Shown here: positions 1 through 6,360 of the stretch, piece after piece
How positions within the stretch are numbered: the stretch's first letter is position 1
How the letters are laid out: each line of letters begins with the position of its first letter
Assembly: GCA_028289095.1 (NCBI GenBank)
Contig: JAQGGY010000031.1
Span: 1 to 8,431 of the forward strand
Direction: 5' to 3'
From: Candidatus Saccharimonadota bacterium
GTDB lineage: Bacteria > Patescibacteriota > Saccharimonadia > Saccharimonadales > Saccharimonadaceae
Length of the DNA: 8,431 nucleotides
Translations under genes and position numbers: made by a program
The notes under the pieces: model-generated
Told to the model about the DNA's origin: nothing
Database searches by the model: none
The model's input: only the letters and a program-made list of their open reading frames with translations

Positions 1-64
1 TGACTTAATCGAGCATTTGCAGGCCTATGAGCGCGAACTTGCCGCTAAAAGCGCTAGCAATTAA
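1..64 (+). CDS. prfA: peptide chain release factor 1, C-terminal end only (partial)
   Basis: The window opens inside a reading frame (first full codon at base 2) that ends at a TAA at 62-64. The visible tail reads DLIEHLQAYERELAAKSASN, which resembles the short charged C-terminal helix of bacterial release factor 1, where a leucine-rich stretch is followed by a charged, Ala/Leu-containing end. The catalytic GGQ loop lies outside the window. The assignment rests mainly on context: in many bacteria prfA lies immediately upstream of prmC, the methyltransferase that modifies its GGQ glutamine. Its last 38 bases overlap the start of prmC in another frame. With only about 20 residues visible, a different upstream gene cannot be excluded. 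Confidence 0.6.
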   Translation, partial: DLIEHLQAYERELAAKSASN

Positions 65-881
65 AGACTGGCTGCAGGGTGCAGCCAGTCAACTTGCCAA
101 CGCTGGCATTACTTCAACTCGGCTTGATGCAGAAATTATCCTTTCACACACGCTTCGTCAAAGCCGTACGTACATTCACGCTCATGATGATGAGTTATTA
201 TCAGACCGCCAGCGTGAAATCGCCGACGCCCGTCTGCAACTGCGGTTAGATCGCACGCCCATTGCTTATATCGTTGGGCACAAAGAATTTTATGGCCGCC
301 TGTTTAAAGTAAACCCCGCAACACTTATTCCCCGCCCAGAATCAGAAGACATCATTACGATACTAAAAGAATTGACTGCGCAAACGGCAATCAATCTAGA
401 TAATGCCCCGAAACGCCTTGTTGACGTCGGGACAGGTTCAGGCTGTCTTGGGATTAGCGCCAAGCTAGAAATACCCGAACTCGATGTCACCCTGCTAGAT
501 ATCAGCCGCCAGGCATTAAAAGTTGCCGAAACAAATGCGATGCAGTTACACGCCAACGTTCGACTGACCAAAAGTGATTTATTACTGTCGTACCCATTCC
601 TTGCGGACTACATTCTGGCGAACTTGCCGTATGTTGATCCAGAATGGGAACGATCCCCGGAAACGAACTACGAGCCCGCCCTCGCATTATTTGCTCCAGA
701 CGAAGGGTTGGCGCTGATCAATAAGTTGATCCAGCAAGCGCCATTACATTTAAACCCCAGCGGATATATGTTATTAGAGGCTGACCCTCGCCAGCACGCA
801 GCGATTATTAAAGCAGCGAAACAGTCGCAGTTCACACACTGCGAGACGCGCGGTTTTATCATTCTGTTACAGAAATTATAA
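27..881 (+). CDS. prmC: peptide chain release factor N5-glutamine methyltransferase (HemK/PrmC)
   Basis: This enzyme uses S-adenosylmethionine to methylate the glutamine of the GGQ motif of release factors, which speeds peptide release. At 284 aa it has the normal family length. An N-terminal helical substrate-recognition domain (about 10-75) is followed by the family hallmarks PIAYIVGHKEFYG (78-90) and LIPRPESE (100-107). Next come the SAM-binding motif LVDVGTGSGCLGI (131-143) and the acidic LLDIS (156-160). The substrate motif, normally NPPY, is NLPY here (199-202) and is followed by the usual EPALALFAPDEGL-type stretch. ATG27 is the only methionine that keeps the N-terminal domain whole. 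It lies inside the end of the upstream gene, with only a weak AGG before it, which suggests translational coupling. A TTG at 39 is an alternative start. A hairpin follows the TAA. The identity is firm; the exact start is less certain. Confidence 0.95.
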   Translation: MSANLPLKALAIKDWLQGAASQLANAGITSTRLDAEIILSHTLRQSRTYIHAHDDELLSDRQREIADARLQLRLDRTPIAYIVGHKEFYGRLFKVNPATLIPRPESEDIITILKELTAQTAINLDNAPKRLVDVGTGSGCLGISAKLEIPELDVTLLDISRQALKVAETNAMQLHANVRLTKSDLLLSYPFLADYILANLPYVDPEWERSPETNYEPALALFAPDEGLALINKLIQQAPLHLNPSGYMLLEADPRQHAAIIKAAKQSQFTHCETRGFIILLQKL

Positions 882-899
882 TCTATATATCCTAATAAA

Positions 900-929
900 A
901 AATAGGATTGCGATACGGCAATCCTATTT
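900..929. terminator. bidirectional hairpin terminator between prmC and htrA
   Basis: A perfect 12-bp inverted repeat (900-911 with 918-929, arms AATAGGATTGC/GCAATCCTATT plus one outer A-T pair) encloses a 6-nt loop. It lies between the convergent stops of prmC and the HtrA gene. Read on the - strand, the stem is followed by a run of T (from the A-run at 895-900), which makes a good intrinsic terminator for the protease cluster. Read on the + strand, the tail is a weaker TTTCTTT. Confidence 0.85.
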
Positions 930-944
930 CTTTGACAGGGTTAA

Positions 945-2186
945 TTAACTTTTAAAAGCTACTAACGTCGCATCGACGGTCATTGTTTTGCCATCACGGA
1001 TAAGTGTAAGTTTGATTTTTTCTCCAGGTGCAAATTCAGCAACGAGGCTAGATACACTTCCACGGTCACCGACATCTATATCGTTCACTTTCGTGACAAT
1101 ATCCTTGTCTTTGATCCCCGCTTTTGCCGCGGGGCTACCGTCCGCGACTGCCGTCTTACCATCACCGTTAAAGACGTAGGCACCTTTTTTGACTGATAGC
1201 TTATAGAATTCAGCAACGTCTGCCGTAATTGGCACGTAATTAATCCCTAGGTATGCACGCTGGACGCCCTTACCTGCTAGCACGCCTTTTAAGATACCTT
1301 TTGTCGCACCGATAGGAATTGAAAAGCCAATCCCCTGCGCATCCGCCGCAATAGCAGTGTTTAACCCAATTACTTGCCCCTGTAGGTTCAATAACGGACC
1401 GCCAGAATTGCCAGGATTGATTGCTGCATCCGTTTGGATCAGATCGGTTAATGTTTCAACTTCGTTACCCGCTTGCGCCGCAACAGGACGGCCCGTGCCT
1501 GATATAATGCCGCTCGTTACCGTATTCTGATACTGACCAAGGGAGTTCCCGATAGCAACCACTTTTTGGCCGACGCGAATTGATGTCGAATCACCCAGTT
1601 CTGCTGAGGGTAAATCATTTACGTTTGGAATTTTCAAAAACGCAACATCATTTAGTGGGTCGACACCCAAAACCTGTACGTCTGCATAGGTTGTCCCATC
1701 TGATAACGCCACACCGACAGTACTAGCGCCAGCAACAACATGTTTGTTCGTCATGACGTAGCCGTCTTTACTGACGATAATCCCCGTACCTGCACCCTCT
1801 TGAGTCGAACTGCCCAAATAAAAATCCTTGGATTGTGTCTGGGTAATGATAGACACGACGCTTGGCGAAACTTTCGATACGACGCTCGAAAGATTCTCTT
1901 CTTCCTGAGTGACGATTTTGTTACCATCAGCACCACTTGTTAATCGAGTTGCGAACTGATCATCGTTATTAAGCGTCGATGACAATTGTGATCCGCCAAA
2001 TCCTGCAGCAAGACCAAATACGCTGGCAAGTAAAATTGTCGTTATCACACGTTTTTTCTGCTGACTACGCGCTACCATGTATGGCGGCGGTGATGCAGGG
2101 GCGCTTGGTGACGCATCCATATCAGTAACGACTGGCGGAAGCGAGTTTTTTGAGTGTGGGTTAGGTGTTGTTTCCATGTCTTTCAT
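945..2186 (-). CDS. HtrA/DegP-like membrane-anchored serine protease with PDZ domain
   Basis: This is an extracytoplasmic quality-control protease that degrades misfolded envelope proteins. The 413-residue protein has a Pro/Ser-rich cytoplasmic tail (1-44), one membrane segment (about 46-64), a linker, a trypsin-like domain (about 95-300) and one PDZ domain (about 310-410). The triad is visible: His149 in TNKHVV, Asp180 in DPLNDVAFLKI and Ser261 in NPGNSGGPL. The substrate-pocket strand QGIGFSIPI is also present. One PDZ domain and an N-terminal anchor match the DegS or Gram-positive HtrA layout rather than soluble DegP. It is the last gene of a - strand cluster, 44 bp after the membrane-protein gene, and ends at a terminator. 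An AGAGAGAG purine run abuts ATG2186, so the in-frame ATG at 2177 (Met4), spaced about 9 nt from that run, may be the real start. I saw no convincing promoter of its own. Confidence 0.95.
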   Translation of the reverse strand: MKDMETTPNPHSKNSLPPVVTDMDASPSAPASPPPYMVARSQQKKRVITTILLASVFGLAAGFGGSQLSSTLNNDDQFATRLTSGADGNKIVTQEEENLSSVVSKVSPSVVSIITQTQSKDFYLGSSTQEGAGTGIIVSKDGYVMTNKHVVAGASTVGVALSDGTTYADVQVLGVDPLNDVAFLKIPNVNDLPSAELGDSTSIRVGQKVVAIGNSLGQYQNTVTSGIISGTGRPVAAQAGNEVETLTDLIQTDAAINPGNSGGPLLNLQGQVIGLNTAIAADAQGIGFSIPIGATKGILKGVLAGKGVQRAYLGINYVPITADVAEFYKLSVKKGAYVFNGDGKTAVADGSPAAKAGIKDKDIVTKVNDIDVGDRGSVSSLVAEFAPGEKIKLTLIRDGKTMTVDATLVAFKS

Positions 2187-2230
2187 CTCTCTCTAGATTA
2201 GGCTAACGAACTTAGAAAATACTGAAAAGA

Positions 2231-3010
2231 TTAAATAGCGCCCGTGCTAATCGTATTAAATAATGTTAATAAAATAATAATGACGCTTACCGATAATAAC
2301 GCCGGCATTATGACGTCACTCGAACGAACACTGCCATGCTTAACATAGCTAGAGTACGCCCGTTCAGCCAAAAAGCTGATGGCAAGTGCGATCAAGCCAG
2401 CCTGTGATAATTGTATATCACCCGCGCCCGGAATGGCATACCCGAACGTCCAGTGGTATGCCAGCCAGCCCAGTTCGGCAAATACCAATCCCCAGACCAG
2501 ACTGTAAAATGATGTGTGTGGCTCGTCGTAACTACTCACAACATGTCTAGCGGCACTATATCCGATTAACCACATCACAAGGACGACCAATGATGCGATC
2601 CAATCATAGGAAACAATCATTAGTGAAGTAACACCCAAGAATACTGCCGCCCCTGCCTGTATTGCGATAAATGATCGCTTTGATCTAGGCTTTACGTACA
2701 ACAGCCACGCGATATATATACCCGTCAGTATTATTTGCAACCCAATCGCGCCGCTTGCCGTATAAATTAGAATGACAATACTTAGACTGACAATAATATC
2801 GACAAGGTTGGTCAATATGTTCACAAACCAATAGCGCGGTCGCACCGCTAGGATGCGCCATTTACTTAACAATACCAATGCGAACGCTGGCAAGGGGGAT
2901 TCGATCGCCAGTAAAATCACTAGCAATGTAATTGCAAAAGCAACATTTAATCCTATATAGACAAGCTCGCTAATGAACGAACGTCGTTTTGATGACTTTA
3001 GAAACTCCAT
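2231..3010 (-). CDS. polytopic integral membrane protein of unknown function
   Basis: I do not recognise a characterised family. The 259-residue protein is strongly hydrophobic, with about eight membrane segments (approximate positions 16-35, 62-83, 86-105, 113-133, 137-153, 167-186, 201-215 and 233-253). A basic N-terminus (KSSKRR) and short basic loops (RPRYW at 57-61, KPRSKR at 107-112) suggest by the positive-inside rule that the N-terminus is cytoplasmic. Notable polar features in or near the membrane are WFVNILTNLVD (61-71) and a central aromatic/His stretch, SSYDEPHTSFYS, followed by AELGWLAYHW (178-187). There is no signal peptidase site and no recognisable ATPase or transferase motif. 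It sits 29 bp after the LCP gene and 44 bp before the HtrA gene on the same strand, which implies an envelope role. An AGGGAAAG ribosome-binding stretch precedes the ATG. Function remains open. Confidence 0.85.
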   Translation of the reverse strand: MEFLKSSKRRSFISELVYIGLNVAFAITLLVILLAIESPLPAFALVLLSKWRILAVRPRYWFVNILTNLVDIIVSLSIVILIYTASGAIGLQIILTGIYIAWLLYVKPRSKRSFIAIQAGAAVFLGVTSLMIVSYDWIASLVVLVMWLIGYSAARHVVSSYDEPHTSFYSLVWGLVFAELGWLAYHWTFGYAIPGAGDIQLSQAGLIALAISFLAERAYSSYVKHGSVRSSDVIMPALLSVSVIIILLTLFNTISTGAI

Positions 3011-3021
3011 AATCTTTCCCT

Positions 3022-3030
3022 ATTATATCA
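3022..3030 (-). promoter_or_regulatory. candidate extended -10 promoter upstream of the membrane-protein gene
   Basis: The - strand carries TGATATAAT, a full extended -10 element (TGn plus consensus TATAAT), in the gap after the LCP stop. A weak -35-like TCGTCA lies 18 nt upstream, inside the LCP stop region. Only 11 nt separate the element from the ATG at 3010, so a transcript starting here would have almost no leader and would miss most of the AGGG ribosome-binding stretch. The match could be chance, with the gene simply co-transcribed with LCP. Confidence 0.4.
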
Positions 3031-3039
3031 CCCTGACCT

Positions 3040-4716
3040 CTAGTTTGACGAACGATCTACGCCAAAGATTAGGACAAAGTTCACACCCTGGTCGACCGTC
3101 ACAGGCGGAACTGTCTGTTTGACCTTTACGCCGAACGCTGATTCAAGCCGCTGTTTCGTACCAGCCATAGTATCCCCTATTTGATATATTTCCACATCAG
3201 GATATTTACCTGCTGGCGCATTAGCAACTTCTGAGATGATAAAGCCTGCTTCGGTTAATTTATCGGCTTCTGTCTGCGCGACGCCAGCTACGCCTGATCC
3301 ATTCAATACGACAATACTCGCGCCCTCACGAGTTACCGGGTCGGTGCTGAGCTTTTGTTTAAGAAATGTGCGAAGGTCTGAGTAGTCAAAGATACCGGCA
3401 GCAGGCATAACAACACTCGCGCCGTTATAGCTACCACTTGTAACAATAGAATTCTCATCACCGAACAAACTGATAGGCTTGATGCTGGTCGATGGAATAT
3501 CAGAACCTAATGTCATTAACGTACGAATCTCACTTGTTTCAAAATTAGTACGAAGATTATTGCCGAGGCTGTCAATCAAGCCGGTTACCTTGCCTAAATC
3601 AGTCAATGTACCCGTACTGACCGCTTTTTCTTTTAGTGCAACGATAATTCTTTGCTGATTTTTTTCGCGGTCAAAGTTAGAATTACCCAGTCCATACGTT
3701 GGCGCAATATCACCGCGGGCCATTGCTAGATACAAAGCATGTTCACCGTCCAAGTGATGGATACCGTTATCATACTTCACTAAATGACATTTATAGCTAC
3801 AGCGCCAATCGAAGTTCCGATCGAGGACGCCAGGATCACCGTTACTGCCCTGAATATCAACATCAACTCCACCGACTGCATTGACCGCATCTTTTATGAC
3901 CGTATTGTTAACATGGACACCGTATTGGATATCAAGGCCAAATATCTCACCAACGAACTTGCGGGTTTCAGTCAAGCGCTCTTGCTCAGCCTCGGGGGTT
4001 GTGTAATCTTCGTTCACACAGTTGAAATACTCGTTAATCTTTCCTTGATATCCACTATTACAGGCCATTCCATATTTCACATACAAATCACGTGGAATAC
4101 TAAACATCGATGCGGTTTTATTTTTCTGATCGATACTGACGATCATCATCGAGTCGGTCAAAAATGCCCCTCCATGCCCAGGGTCATCTTCGGACGTACC
4201 GAGTACCAAAATATTACTCCGACCATTACTGTCTTGTTTTATCGGTTGGCTCTGCACCAATCCAAAGATATTGCCTTTAAAGATGTTACTGCTCGCGTTA
4301 AGTGTCTTATAGGCAAGCCACCCGCCAGCAAGCGCCAGAACAAGAACTACGAATATAATCGCCCATTTTACGATACGGCGGTTATTAACATTCTGCTCTT
4401 GGACTCTTTTTTTTCCGAATAGTAACCATGGGCGCTTTTTTGGCTTTTCTGATGATGCATCAGGAATATTATTCAGCGACTCGTCAATATCACGTCGCAG
4501 CAAGCCGCGATCGCTATACCCTAATGGAGATACACCCTGCTGGGCCGTAGCAGACTCATTTTGAGCCGTTCGACGTAATGGCGTCTGCACATTAGCAGGC
4601 TGCGACGGCGAATGCCGGCGACGAAGGTCGCCGGCTTGCCCGGGATGTTGGTCGCCCAAGCGGCTACCAGCTCGGCGTGGAATAAATCCGTCGATGGAGT
4701 GTCGTTGTGGTTTCAT
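3040..4716 (-). CDS. LytR-CpsA-Psr (LCP) family cell-envelope glycopolymer transferase with LytR_C domain
   Basis: LCP proteins transfer undecaprenyl-pyrophosphate-linked glycopolymers onto peptidoglycan or another wall acceptor outside the membrane. The 558-residue protein has a long Arg-rich, low-complexity cytoplasmic tail (1-115), one membrane helix (about 116-136), an LCP catalytic domain (about 166-365) and a C-terminal LytR_C domain (about 465-555, starting ASIVVLNGSGVAG). Recognisable LCP motifs are ILVLGTSE (169-176), TDSMMIVSID (187-196), SIPRDLYV (206-213), KINEYF, VGGVDVDI (281-288) and LDGEHALYLAMARGD (322-336), followed by FDREKNQQ (348-355). Several arginines usual at these sites are replaced. 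Four cysteines (219, 233, 306, 310) lie in the extracellular domain. It is the first gene of the - strand envelope cluster and is divergent from signal peptidase I. An AGGA ribosome-binding site sits 7 nt before ATG4716. The TAG stop is at 3040-3042. Confidence 0.93.
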   Translation of the reverse strand: MKPQRHSIDGFIPRRAGSRLGDQHPGQAGDLRRRHSPSQPANVQTPLRRTAQNESATAQQGVSPLGYSDRGLLRRDIDESLNNIPDASSEKPKKRPWLLFGKKRVQEQNVNNRRIVKWAIIFVVLVLALAGGWLAYKTLNASSNIFKGNIFGLVQSQPIKQDSNGRSNILVLGTSEDDPGHGGAFLTDSMMIVSIDQKNKTASMFSIPRDLYVKYGMACNSGYQGKINEYFNCVNEDYTTPEAEQERLTETRKFVGEIFGLDIQYGVHVNNTVIKDAVNAVGGVDVDIQGSNGDPGVLDRNFDWRCSYKCHLVKYDNGIHHLDGEHALYLAMARGDIAPTYGLGNSNFDREKNQQRIIVALKEKAVSTGTLTDLGKVTGLIDSLGNNLRTNFETSEIRTLMTLGSDIPSTSIKPISLFGDENSIVTSGSYNGASVVMPAAGIFDYSDLRTFLKQKLSTDPVTREGASIVVLNGSGVAGVAQTEADKLTEAGFIISEVANAPAGKYPDVEIYQIGDTMAGTKQRLESAFGVKVKQTVPPVTVDQGVNFVLIFGVDRSSN

Positions 4717-4730
4717 AAATACTTCCTACT

Positions 4731-4736
4731 ACTATA
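4731..4736 (-). promoter_or_regulatory. candidate -10 element for the LCP-membrane protein-HtrA cluster
   Basis: On the - strand TATAGT lies 14 nt before the LCP ATG, embedded in a TATATA-rich stretch. A TTCAAA at 17-nt spacing is a possible -35. The same TATAGT hexamer serves as the likely -10 of the divergent lepB gene. If it is used as drawn, the transcript would start close to or within the AGGA ribosome-binding site, so the exact hexamer and start are doubtful. Confidence 0.35.
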
Positions 4737-4749
4737 TATGATTAGGGCT

Positions 4750-4770
4750 GGTTTTTGAACCACAAAAACC
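4750..4770. repeat. 8-bp inverted repeat in the lepB/LCP divergent promoter region
   Basis: GGTTTTTG (4750-4757) and CAAAAACC (4763-4770) are perfect inverted copies separated by 5 nt. They lie between two divergent promoters and overlap the presumed -35 region of the LCP promoter. This could be a regulator-binding site, or simply an A/T-run palindrome. No regulator gene is visible nearby. Confidence 0.3.
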
Positions 4771-4805
4771 ATAAACATCATTGCATTTATAACACCATTA
4801 AAGCG

Positions 4806-4814
4806 TGGTATAGT
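4806..4814 (+). promoter_or_regulatory. extended -10 promoter of lepB, probably giving a leaderless mRNA
   Basis: TGGTATAGT is an extended -10 element (TGn plus 5/6 of TATAAT). No good -35 is seen at normal spacing, which fits an extended -10 promoter. Only 8 nt separate it from the ATG at 4823, so transcription would be expected to start at or within about 2 nt of the start codon. No purine-rich ribosome-binding site lies in that gap apart from a GGA that would not be transcribed. Confidence 0.6.
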
Positions 4815-4822
4815 GGATAACA

Positions 4823-5422
4823 ATGGAAGCTTCATTTTTGCAACGTCATCCCTTCATTAAGGACACCGTCGGAATCCTTGTCTTTATTAGTTGCGTATTG
4901 ATTGGCACAATCCTGATCAACGCCTTTATCTTTCGTAGTTTTAATGTCGTTGGACCAAGCATGCAACCAACGATGTATACGGGCGACCGGCTAATCGTCA
5001 ACCGCCTGCCTGTCACTTGGGCGCAACTGCAAAACAAGCCCTATATTCCAAGCCGCGGCCAGGTAATCGTCTTTAAAAATCCGCGTTATAATGTCGGCAC
5101 TGGCGACGAGTATATCGTCAAACGTGTCATTGCTTTTCCTGGTGAACGGGTCACGGTTGAAAATGGTACTTTAACCGTATATAACGACGAGTTCCCTGAT
5201 GGATTCCATCCCGATGATACTAACCATGGCGAGCCAGGTTCACCGACAAGCGGCAGTGTTAATACGACAGTGACCGATGGAACACTGTTTGTCGCTGGCG
5301 ATCACCGCGAAGGCGACTTCTCATTCGACTCACGTAGCGGACTAGGTTTAATTCCTTACTACGACGTTGTTGGCCCGGTCAAATTCCGCATCTATCCATT
5401 TACAGCAGTACGCACCTTTTAA
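4823..5422 (+). CDS. lepB: signal peptidase I
   Basis: This membrane-bound serine/lysine protease removes signal peptides from exported proteins. The 199-residue protein has one N-terminal membrane anchor (about 15-38) and the conserved type I boxes. Box B is GPSMQPTM with nucleophile Ser46. Box C is RLIVNR. Box D is EYIVKRVIAFPGERV with general base Lys100. Box E is GDHREGDFSFDSRSGLGLIP (159-178), in which the usual GDNR reads GDHR. A Gly/Thr/Ser-rich insertion (about 130-150) separates boxes D and E. Length and single anchor fit the compact Gram-positive-like form. It is transcribed alone, divergently from the LCP cluster whose neighbours it may serve, and its TAA lies inside the base of a downstream hairpin. 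Catalytic residues are intact, so an active enzyme is expected. Confidence 0.97.
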   Translation: MEASFLQRHPFIKDTVGILVFISCVLIGTILINAFIFRSFNVVGPSMQPTMYTGDRLIVNRLPVTWAQLQNKPYIPSRGQVIVFKNPRYNVGTGDEYIVKRVIAFPGERVTVENGTLTVYNDEFPDGFHPDDTNHGEPGSPTSGSVNTTVTDGTLFVAGDHREGDFSFDSRSGLGLIPYYDVVGPVKFRIYPFTAVRTF

Positions 5423-5452
5423 TACACCGATCGTATAGATCGGTGTATTAAA
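5418..5452. terminator. hairpin between convergent lepB and parB
   Basis: A perfect 15-bp inverted repeat (5418-5432 with 5438-5452, core AATACACCGATC/GATCGGTGTATT) encloses a 5-nt loop. It contains the lepB stop codon in its left arm and lies about 20 bp from the parB stop. Neither side carries a long T run: the outer stem is A/T-rich instead. It therefore looks like a shared terminator or an mRNA 3'-end stabiliser rather than a textbook intrinsic terminator. Confidence 0.7.
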
Positions 5453-5472
5453 CGAGTTATTCAGGTAGCAAT

Positions 5473-6360
5473 CTACTGATCAAGTAATTTTTCTAAACGT
5501 TGAAATTCACTATCGCTTTTAAAGCGAATAATAATTTGCCCTGCACCCTTGGCATTTGTCTTGACGCTGACATCGGTGGCCAGTCGCTTCACCAGCCGCT
5601 TGGTTGTGTCTTCGTATGGTTGTTGGTCAAGCTTAGGGCGCTTTGCAGGAGCATCCGATTTTGATGCATTTTTTAGCTGCACGATAAATTGTTCAATTTT
5701 TCGCGCGCTCCACTCTTCTTTTAATATCTGCGGTAATACTTCTTCGATTATCGCTGGATCGATATTCACCAGTGGGCGGGCTTGGCCTTCGCGTAGCTTA
5801 CCCTCTACAAGTGCCGTGCGGACGGATTCTGGTAAACGCAGTAGTCGCAGCGTATTGCTAACGGCACTGACAGACTTACCGCCAACGCGCTGACCTATTT
5901 GGTCCAGTGTCAGATTAAACTGATCGCGAAGCTTTAAATAAGCGGTTGCCGTTTCTAAAACATTCAAGTCGCGACGCTGCAAATTTTCAATCAATGATAG
6001 TTCGAGTTTATGCTGGTCACTGAGTGTACGAACTAATGCAGGGATTTTATCTAACCCAGCCATTTTTGCTGCACGGTAGCGACGCTCACCGGCCACAATT
6101 TGATACCCACCAGATTTTGGCGTGACAACGATTGGTTGCAAAATGCCGTGTTCTTTTATTGATGCAGCTAATTCTTCTAGACCTAGTTCGTCAAAATGAC
6201 GTCGGGGCTGATCAGGATCCGCTGATACTTCAGTTAGTTTGATATGACGCAAGTCGCTCACCTGATCATCTTGGGCAGCGGTCGGGTCAAATGACTCGTC
6301 TAATAATTCTGTTGGTATTAACGAAGAAAAACCTCGTCCTAATCCTTTTTTAACCGACAC
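5473..6360 (-). CDS. parB: chromosome-partitioning protein ParB (Spo0J-like CTPase)
   Basis: ParB binds parS sites, spreads as a CTP-dependent sliding clamp and stimulates ParA to move sister origins apart. Taking the GTG at 6360 gives 295 aa. The N-terminus carries KKGLGRGFSSLIP (about 4-16), the family ParA-contact region. It is followed by HGILQPIVV (about 71-79), the CTP-binding GERRYRAA (91-98), ENLQRRDLN (125-133), a helix-turn-helix (about 150-175, NLTLDQIGQRVGGKSVSAVSNTL) and a C-terminal dimerisation region (about 250-295). A TTG at 6366 is in frame, but it lies only 3 nt from the strong GGAGG, whereas GTG6360 has 9-nt spacing, so I prefer GTG. Its first 11 bases overlap the end of parA. 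The stop is TAG. No parS-like palindrome was noticed nearby. Confidence 0.96.
   Translation of the reverse strand: MSVKKGLGRGFSSLIPTELLDESFDPTAAQDDQVSDLRHIKLTEVSADPDQPRRHFDELGLEELAASIKEHGILQPIVVTPKSGGYQIVAGERRYRAAKMAGLDKIPALVRTLSDQHKLELSLIENLQRRDLNVLETATAYLKLRDQFNLTLDQIGQRVGGKSVSAVSNTLRLLRLPESVRTALVEGKLREGQARPLVNIDPAIIEEVLPQILKEEWSARKIEQFIVQLKNASKSDAPAKRPKLDQQPYEDTTKRLVKRLATDVSVKTNAKGAGQIIIRFKSDSEFQRLEKLLDQ

Noticed and set aside
2187..2230. A separate promoter for the HtrA gene (TAATCT close to the start)
   Set aside because: The hexamer is a poor -10, has no TGn and no -35 at suitable spacing; read-through from the upstream gene 44 bp away is the simpler explanation.
3784..4422. A 212-codon open frame on the + strand
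   Set aside because: It lies wholly inside the LCP gene on the opposite strand. The LCP frame has recognisable motifs throughout, and the + strand product shows no domain logic and no ribosome-binding site.
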